This document shows, one piece after another, positions 56,888 to 64,000 of a stretch of DNA of 64,000 nt (position 1 is its first letter; every line of letters begins with the position of its first letter). Both the position numbers and the translations under genes were made by a program. The notes beneath the pieces were generated by a model. That model saw only the letters and a program-made list of their open reading frames with translations, ran no database searches and was not told where the DNA came from. The DNA is from Sycobia sp. Sy_11 (lineage: Eukaryota > Arthropoda > Insecta > Hymenoptera > Epichrysomallidae), in assembly GCA_018907035.1 (NCBI GenBank), contig JACCIC010000014.1:1216001-1280000 (forward strand), in the 5' to 3' direction.

Positions 56888-56930
<43 letters not shown>
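56888..56930. repeat. (TA)n microsatellite
   Basis: About 20 TA units. Confidence 0.95.
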
Positions 56931-56935
<5 letters not shown>

Positions 56936-57204
56936 ATTTGCAATAATTCATCCCGAGCAATGGAAATAGACGTTAGAGTGCGTTACAGGAAGCGCAGCGA
57001 GGAGAAATAGACGGGGCGTAGAGGGGGGGGTGAGGAGGATTTAACTCGGCCAGGATACGGCCGGGTTAACTGTCTCGGGCTTATCAACTGTCAAATTAAA
57101 CGACTCGCTCTGTCAAAGTATGTAATGCGATGCTAATAGTTCGCCTACCTCACTCCCTCCCCCTCTTAGCGCGAGCTCGCGCTCGGTATGAATAATTCAA
57201 ATGG

Positions 57205-57231
57205 GAGAGAGAGAGAGAGAGAGAGAGAGAG
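57205..57231. repeat. (GA)n microsatellite
   Basis: About 13 GA units in a CpG-rich patch (56990-57480). Confidence 0.95.
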
Positions 57232-58200
57232 TGAGAGTCGAGATATCCCAATACAACCGTGCGAATTCTAGATTTGCACCTGCTCTGTAGTAGGCGCGCT
57301 TGGCTTACTTCCCCCACCCTTCTCCTCCCCTCTCACAGCCAACTTGTAAGGATATTGCGCGAGTAGTAGAGTAAATGTTATTGTTCAGTAGTCTGCGGAC
57401 GGAGCGCCAAAGGTCGAAAACGACAAGATCCGCGTTTCGAGGGAGAATTTGTTCGTTAATTACAGTTAAAATCTGTATATTATAGAGGTTGCGGGGGAGG
57501 GTGGGACGTTGTGCACAGCCGATGTGAAAGCTCATGCTTATTTCGAGGTTATAATTGTTGACAATTTTATTTTCACGCCTGATGCCGAATGGCAATGATC
57601 TATGAAAAATAGTTAATAAACGTTGAAACAGTTCTGGAAATTATTAAATAATCATAATTCTCATCGCTTCCGAACGAATTCAATTAAAACGCCGCCATAG
57701 CGAGGAGGTAGAATAATATCCGATAAGCAATATAGGAATTTCGCTTGGAAAATTCCGTCTTTACGGCAGTTTATATTGAAAATCGAACGAGCGGCTTCGA
57801 TTGGCCGCTGGCGCGTTTATGCGACGTCTTTCTAAAGCGAGGTAAACAGATTCGTTTATTGTGATCTTAATCTAACCTATAACGTCAATAATTCCGATCG
57901 CTTACCTGACTCGGAACGAAATCGAAATAAAGAGAAAAAAAGATAAACAATCAACAAATAGAATGGATGAAGAAGAGAGAGAATCCTGTAGCCTGTTGAT
58001 GAACTTTACAAAAATTTAACCACACGGGAACATCGGGAGAAGACTAATAATTCCACGAATAAACACACAACATTGAATTTTCGGTCACTTGTATTGATTT
58101 TGTCACATGGCTTAGCCATTAACGTCGAACTGAGTTTGATTTGTCGCCCGGGTCCATGGCAACCCGGGCTTTTTGATTTTACGACTTAAAATTACACTGC

Positions 58201-58202
<2 letters not shown>
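57232..58202. other. Mixed stretch, no gene seen
   Basis: A 96-codon minus-strand frame (57595-57305) is unrecognised. At about 57790-57811 AGCGGC and GCCGCT form a small hairpin around a CGATTG core. The remainder is AT-rich. Confidence 0.45.

Positions 58203-58250
<48 letters not shown>
58203..58250. repeat. (TA)n microsatellite grading to (CA)n
   Basis: About 23 TA units followed by a short CA-rich run. Confidence 0.95.
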
Positions 58251-58254
<4 letters not shown>

Positions 58255-59347
58255 GCACACACATACAGACACGGGAGCCCCCGAATAAAACCTATCTATT
58301 ATATATGTATATGTACACATACATAACGTTGCAATACTCCTTAGTGTTCCTAGATCCCCTCCCCTCCCCCTCACCGACAGCGCCAAAAGCTAATGCAGCT
58401 TTCGTGTCGACACAGGGGGAGGGGGGGGCAGCGGGCGGAAAAAAAAATCATTTGCAACGATACCCATATGGTATTTCCGTCGCCCAAAATCTGCGGCGGG
58501 GAAAAAATTTCAATAGGTGTTCTATAACTGTATATGCGCACGAACTCGTTATACGGCCGACGAATCAAAATTTAAAAAAAAAAAAAAAGGAAAAAAGTTT
58601 TTTTGCTTTTATTTCCGTCAGCTATACGCGCATTCATGGATGTACGGCTAGATAGGTGCGCGGCTGAGCATTTTTGTCCTGTTTGTCGAAAACGCGCGGC
58701 TGCGAGACTTCTATATTCCGCTATAACGTTGCCGAATGAAAATCGAAGGCGGGGCGGCGGTAGGGGGGGGTGAACGACGAAACGCCTCTATACTGGATAT
58801 TTCGAGAATTAATATTGTCGGCGCAAAAGTTCTTTCTTTTCAATGAAAAAAAAAAAAAAAACAAAAAAAAAAATCACTTTTTAAGCTTCGAATTGTATTG
58901 AGAATGCAATTTTTCTAAAATCTATAATCCTTCATTTGGAGATTATCATACCTTTCTATTGTAAAATCCGGCGTTGCCGACTACATTCACGTGCCAAAAA
59001 AAAAAAACTACCGGCACGTTGTCACAGCTTCGCGAAAATTGTCACTCGTATTCTATATAGTTCACAATGTAAAAGTTTCGTATTTCCAAATCTGGAAAAT
59101 CTCAAACAGCCAATAATAAACCAATATCCTTTCATCGGAATCGGGCTAGCCAACTGCGCTCGTCTTTCAATTCGAGGATGGCTATGTAACAGAAACTACC
59201 AGGGTACGCTTTTCTATACTCAATATATATATATATATTTACACACACTTTTTTCCATTTTGAAAGTAGGTATACATATACGAAAAGACGGGCGTGTGAG
59301 TGCGCAAAAATTCTCGCTTTTTCCAGGCCCATTGTCCTCTGGCTGAA

Positions 59348-59353
<6 letters not shown>
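58251..59353. other. Mixed stretch, no gene seen
   Basis: A G-run is near 58423-58431. A-runs lie near 58573, 58846 and 58862. A CpG-rich patch spans 58480-58760. The 136- and 160-codon frames cross microsatellites or homopolymers and are unrecognised. Confidence 0.45.

Positions 59354-59402
<49 letters not shown>
59354..59402. repeat. (GA)n microsatellite
   Basis: About 24 GA units. Confidence 0.95.
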
Positions 59403-59406
<4 letters not shown>

Positions 59407-59511
59407 CGAGAGGGAGAAGTGCACACCTATATATATATATATGTATATATAGTTCCCAATCAAAATCCCGTTAATTCCCCTCAGAAGCAAGAATACAGAT
59501 ATACTACTTCG

Positions 59512-59513
<2 letters not shown>

Positions 59514-59545
<32 letters not shown>
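59514..59545. repeat. (TA)n microsatellite
   Basis: About 16 TA units. A shorter TA tract is near 59429-59450. Confidence 0.95.
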
Positions 59546-59547
<2 letters not shown>

Positions 59548-59710
59548 CGGAACAAAATGAAACAAAAGAGAAGGGGTAGATACAGATGGAAGTGCGCGAT
59601 GCAGAATTTCGGGGAAAACCGTATATACAGTATAGATTTGGCTGATAGAGTTGAGCATCGCATATATATATATAGGTGTCAGACGTTGACGTGCGATGTA
59701 TGAAACATTC

Positions 59711-59714
<4 letters not shown>

Positions 59715-59741
<27 letters not shown>
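59715..59741. repeat. (GA)n microsatellite
   Basis: About 13 GA units. Confidence 0.95.
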
Positions 59742-61196
59742 CGGAGGATCTCGGAGATATAAATCGATTTTTATATAAAACACCCTAGACTGACGTCAGG
59801 TTGGAATGGTCTGGGGGGAGGTGAGCTAGCATCGCCCGGGATGACAAAGTTTAATGGTATAAAGATATAACTGTCGATCATTCGTTTAATTGCGCGCGAG
59901 AGAATTGATTTACTGTCGCCCTCTCATGATGGCGCGGCTGTGTGGATTTTGAAAATTTTAGCATTGTGTAAAAGCCGGATGCATCGTTACATAGAGACAA
60001 TCAATGGATTTTGAATTGATAACTATTTGGATAATGAAGAAATATTTGTTGATAGAAGTTTGTTTTGAATTTTTCAAATGTAGCAATGCCCTAAACAGAT
60101 CTGAATTGTAGAAAATGATTGAAATAGCAAACGGCAGATAAATTGAATATTTCAAAGTTTTAATTAATTTTATAATATTAAAGTAATTTATTTAATAAAT
60201 TCTTATTATAATCTTCATAAATGTAATGTAACGCATATACGATGAATCAGTAATTTATTGAAAATATAATACAGTTAATGACCAAGAAAACGCTCGAATT
60301 TTATTCATGTGAAGTGAGAAAACTTATACAATACATGGGGTATCGGGGGAAATGAATTAAAATTAAGTATAAAAAAATATCTGCATATATAACTACCTTA
60401 CATTAGATACATTAAAACATTGCAGCCTATTAATATGACAAGCGTGAAAATATAACAGTTACTTTTTTCCCGAAATGTAAAGATTTATAAATCATTCATA
60501 CAATAATTCATTTTCGTTTGGTTTGCTAACTATACACAGTATATACGAGTGATCGACTGTCAAAAAATCATGCGATATCATTTTTTACAGAAACGCATAG
60601 AAATAGTACATTTCTAATAATAACAAATTTCCAGTCAATTCATCATGTTGCTTTCAGCAATGTTCAATTTCACATCTTTCTTGCGACAACTAAAATATTA
60701 CAATGAAATCTCTAAGTAATTTGCCATTTAAGATCAGATTACTTGTCGTCTTACTGCGGCCAGTCCGACAATTTAGGTATCTTGCAGTAGCTCAGGTTCC
60801 TAAACTTCAATTAGTCATCTTTTAGATTTAACTGTCGCTAGTTTTAAGAAAAGTTTTTGATTGTTTTTAAAATTTGTACTAGTCTTGATCAAGTAAATCC
60901 GACGCTTTCATACAACCACGGCACTAAACAACGTTTACCATGTATTGTCTACAGTTCTATGGTCGTTTCTAAAAATGAAATCGAATCGCACGAGGCTCAA
61001 AAGACAGAGATTCCAATTGTACAGCTCGTACGTTATTAGCAAAGCCAAGCTCGTGGATTTATTTTTCTTGCCACTTTTACACGCCGACGACCTCGATATC
61101 TGCTTCCCCGCCGAAAGTGAAGCATCCGGCAGGATCCGCCTTGAGCCATTCCTTGCTCTTTAGTCTACCGGTTGAGCATTTCGAGGGGAGAGGGAG

Positions 61197-61198
<2 letters not shown>
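59742..61198. other. AT-rich stretch, no gene seen
   Basis: AT-rich DNA. Overlapping 60- and 72-codon frames near 60857-61163 are unrecognised. CpG content rises from about 61070. Confidence 0.5.

Positions 61199-61227
<29 letters not shown>
61199..61227. repeat. (GA)n microsatellite
   Basis: About 13 GA units. Confidence 0.95.
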
Positions 61228-61785
61228 ATGGTTTACATTTTCATAGAGGGGGCGAGATACCGGGGGCAATAGCTGTCGGTAGTAAAGCCCTCTCCGAGTC
61301 CGCCGGGTGGGTGGGCGGCTTTTTTTTTTTTTTTTTTTTTTTTACTGGCGCGCTTTTACCGCGGCCGATCGTTAAACCAGTCCCCTGGCGCGGCAGGGGA
61401 GGAACGTCGCCGAGTGATTACCTTGCGTCACCGTACCTACCACACGTGCGCACGCTCGCGTCGCGGCGAGCGGCGAACGGAAACCTCTAATTTGCCGCAC
61501 TTTCGCCCCTTTTACAGGGAATCCTCGATGCGGGAGCGATCGCCCGGCCAAGGAGATAAATGTACATAGTAAGAGGGAGAGAGAAGAAACGAGAGTATCG
61601 CAGACGAGAAAGTGACGTGTGCCATCATCACTTTCGTGTTCGAGGTAATAATACCCTGGAGGATGTGGCGGTTCGCTCGTTATCATTGAAGCTCCAATGC
61701 TCGATCTGTCCACCGCTTACGTTGTCCGAATCAGAGAATAAATATATATACATATATTTAGCATATGTACATGCGCATATGTGCA

Positions 61786-61789
<4 letters not shown>
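61228..61789. other. CpG-rich stretch, no gene assigned
   Basis: Includes T24 at 61320-61343. A 113-codon minus-strand frame (61713-61372) and a 106-codon plus frame ending in the GA tract are unrecognised. Confidence 0.45.
61320..61343. repeat. Poly-T run (24 T)
   Basis: An uninterrupted T24 between two CpG-rich flanks. Confidence 0.9.

Positions 61790-61858
<69 letters not shown>
61790..61858. repeat. (GA)n microsatellite, longest pure GA tract
   Basis: About 34 uninterrupted GA units, then GGGAGA. The longest pure dinucleotide tract in the window. Confidence 0.95.
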
Positions 61859-61864
<6 letters not shown>

Positions 61865-64000
61865 AAAACAAAAGAATTGAAGCGATTTAATTGATTTCAG
61901 ATTTCGTACCCATCCCCATCACATGCGCACCGAGCTTTTTGTATTCTACGTGGAACACACGGATCTATGGGGATACGATACAACATCTTACTCTTGTTTC
62001 GCTTGGTGAAAACGATAAAATGAACCATCGTGTATTTTACTTTTTCTTCCATATATATGACACAATATATTTGGACGGATTTATCGTCAGCGGTTATTTA
62101 TAGATAAACTTGTGTTTGATATTCGTGAAAGTATTCAAAGAGTTTTCAGTTTGTCATTGCTGCTCGATAGGCATAGTAAAATTATTATACATTCGAGGAC
62201 AATTCCGCGAGTGGCGACGAAGCGTTCGCGACGAAAAAGAAATCGCGGTATTGCGTATTATCCATAATAATGAGAGTAATGCTTTATTGTGCGTCATATG
62301 AAAATCAGTAAGGGCTGGTCTACGAATTATGTAACCACTTTTATATTTATATTTTTTATTTGGATTTCTTTTACCCCCCCCCCCCAACCTTTAAATAATA
62401 CAACGTAACATTTTCATTAATCCCTTTTCCCCTATGGAATTGTTCATTATTATTAATTAATTAGTTCATTATCACTAACATCATAATGATGGTAATAACT
62501 AATTCTGATATTAAAAGTATCTATATAGTCTAGTAAGTTCTCAATTAATTTAAATCAGTGAAATCTACCAGTGAAGCAATTATTTAATCAGGTATTGTTA
62601 TCACAGCATTCATGTATTTACAGATGAATTAGTATATGTACACATTGTGTATTTCGTAAGTGAATTTACTCGATTATAGAAGATTACATCCGTAAAGAGT
62701 TAGATAATATAACCAACGAGTAAACAATTATCTACTACAGAATATCATACGTTTTTGTAATTCAGTAATATCCCTATCGAAGAATCAAATTCAACGCCCT
62801 CTTTTTCGATCCAAAGTTAAACCGATCTTATTGCCCTCATAATTTTTATTGGCAAACTTTACCAATGTTTGCCAGACTTTGCTGAATGTAATTCGTATTC
62901 TTACGTAAAAAAGCAATTGATATCATGGTTTTAGGTGAGTGGTAACGTGTATGTAAAATATAATATTTGAAATATTGCAGAACTCTAACTTAAATCTGAC
63001 ATTATTGGCAGAGTCTGTACCCATTGTGGTTCAATTTTATGTATTGTAGTCGTGCTATAAATTGTGGCAACTATTAGAAAATTTTAGATGTTGCTTAGAC
63101 TTTGCTGGGGGGTGCGCGCAAGATCTTGAAACTCGCTCACGAGTGCAAAGCTTGCGCATTCAGCCGTAACGTAGTTTATAAATTTTAACAAAGTTTGCCA
63201 AAATCGAGTAGTTTTTGACAATAACAATCCTTTCCATTTAGGGCTGAATTTTTTTAGCGCGCCGTCCATCATAAAAATTTTTGTTTTTTTTATTTGATGA
63301 ATCAAAATAAGAATCACAATCGTTCAGTTCTAAGTTGTATTTAAAAATACAATTTCTTGAGGATTGGCTAAATACTTGGCGAAACATAATGAAATAAATA
63401 TTGAACACTCTGTAAAATCAATGGCTAGTTTCAGAATTATTTTATTTGTCGACTACAATTTCTTCTATCGGGCCATTTTTCGAGACTTATAAGGACTTAT
63501 AAGACGCAAGAATAATAGTAGTAAATATAAGATAATGGCACTCAAATAGAGGGGATTGGCAGTTTGTACGTTACAGAGAAGGGTAGGGGAAAGACTCAGT
63601 ATAGAGTACAGGTCATTAATATGTTTCTTGCAATTTTTAGAAATAGAGAAGCGACCAAATAAATATGTTTATCATCATTTCTTTTCGCTTTAGTATTATT
63701 ATTATTATTATTACTATTCCACTTTAATATTAAGTTTGTTGCCATTGCAATGTTAACTTAATCCGCTAGATAGTTTATTACACTATACGGACCTTAAACG
63801 TTCCTCTAAACAATCGTTTAGTGACGCACATTGTAATGAGCTGTATGTGCCTAACCTTACATTTACTCGTGTTTTCTTTATGCTTCCTCACTCTGTAATG
63901 TATTCCTTAACGATATCGTAGCAGTCCAAAATTCAGTCATTAAGTACAATAATTCTAAGACTGTCCAAGTGTCCATTCCAAAATTTTGAACATTTATTCA
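61859..64000. other. AT-rich stretch to the window edge, no gene seen
   Basis: AT-rich DNA with a C-run near 62376-62386, a 7-bp inverted repeat (GGCAAAC at 62851, GTTTGCC at 62867) and (ATT)n at 63694-63714. A 77-codon minus-strand frame (63317-63084) reads MDGALKKFSPKWKGLL and is unassigned. The last ~60 bp weakly resemble the MITE-like family. Confidence 0.5.
63694..63714. repeat. (ATT)n trinucleotide tract
   Basis: Seven ATT units. Confidence 0.9.

Noticed and set aside
59132..59190. Minus-strand GCGCAGTTGGCTAG resembling a tRNA D-arm
   Set aside because: No B-box at a suitable distance and no closing stems.
62290..62335. AAGGGCTGGTCTACGAATTATG as a possible transposon end
   Set aside because: It vaguely recalls terminal repeats of cut-and-paste elements, but no partner end or second copy was found in the window.
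63084..63317. 77-codon minus-strand frame near the window end
   Set aside because: Reads plausibly in places (MDGALKKFSPKWKGLL), but no family is recognised and it is short in AT-rich DNA.

Overview
This window looks like non-coding nuclear DNA from an insect, most plausibly a hymenopteran and perhaps an ant. The grounds are indirect. There is a strong mosaic of CpG-rich and AT-rich segments. Pure dinucleotide microsatellites ((TA)n, (GA)n/(CT)n, (GT)n, (CG)n) are very dense. There are decayed mariner (DD34D) transposons and tRNA-derived SINE-like elements. There is no bacterial gene density, operon, ribosome-binding-site pattern, rRNA or CRISPR. No protein-coding gene can be assigned with confidence. 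The longest open frames are mostly made by microsatellites: (TA)n gives Tyr-Ile, (GA)n gives Arg-Glu, and (CT)n gives Ser-Leu. The window may be intergenic or may lie inside a very large intron.

Layout. 1-5.5 kb: mixed AT/GC DNA with homopolymers, (CT)n and (GA)n tracts and a strong 11-bp hairpin near 4.19 kb. 5.52-5.95 kb: the 5' half of a broken mariner transposase. 6.36-6.83 kb: a degenerate array of a ~40-bp unit, about 11 copies. 6.9-13 kb: AT-rich DNA with (TA)n tracts, a GC-rich palindrome cluster at 10.06 kb and a CpG-rich block at 10.9-11.5 kb. 13.2-14.7 kb: a CpG-rich block with one exon-like open frame. 14.7-20 kb: mostly an AT-rich desert. 20.8-25.1 kb: the largest CpG-rich block, with G-quadruplex motifs and TAATTA motifs. 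26.1-26.3 kb: a tRNA-derived SINE-like element. 29.0-30.4 kb: a nest of a deleted mariner, a short hairpin and a long-inverted-repeat MITE-like element. 31-36 kb: CpG-rich blocks and two unassigned open frames. 40-42.2 kb: a CpG-rich block, a second SINE-like head on the minus strand and a ~110-bp three-copy repeat. 43-47.7 kb: CpG-rich blocks alternating with AT-rich DNA. 49.3-49.5 kb: a second, diverged copy related to the 29.9-kb MITE. 50.7-51.3 kb: a CpG-rich block with paired POU octamers. 52.4-59.7 kb: the densest microsatellite stretch, which also holds the longest open frame not made mainly of repeats. 59.7-64 kb: AT-rich DNA broken by a CpG-rich block at 61.1-61.7 kb.

Nothing here forms a set of cooperating genes. 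What can be supported is a landscape of repeats: two complementary mariner halves, one MITE-like family with two or possibly three copies, two SINE-like heads, two cryptic tandem arrays, and about 70 simple repeats. I found no convincing new biological system. The most useful leads are the 40-bp array, the MITE-like family, the ~110-bp repeat, and two exon-like open frames that RNA data could confirm or reject.
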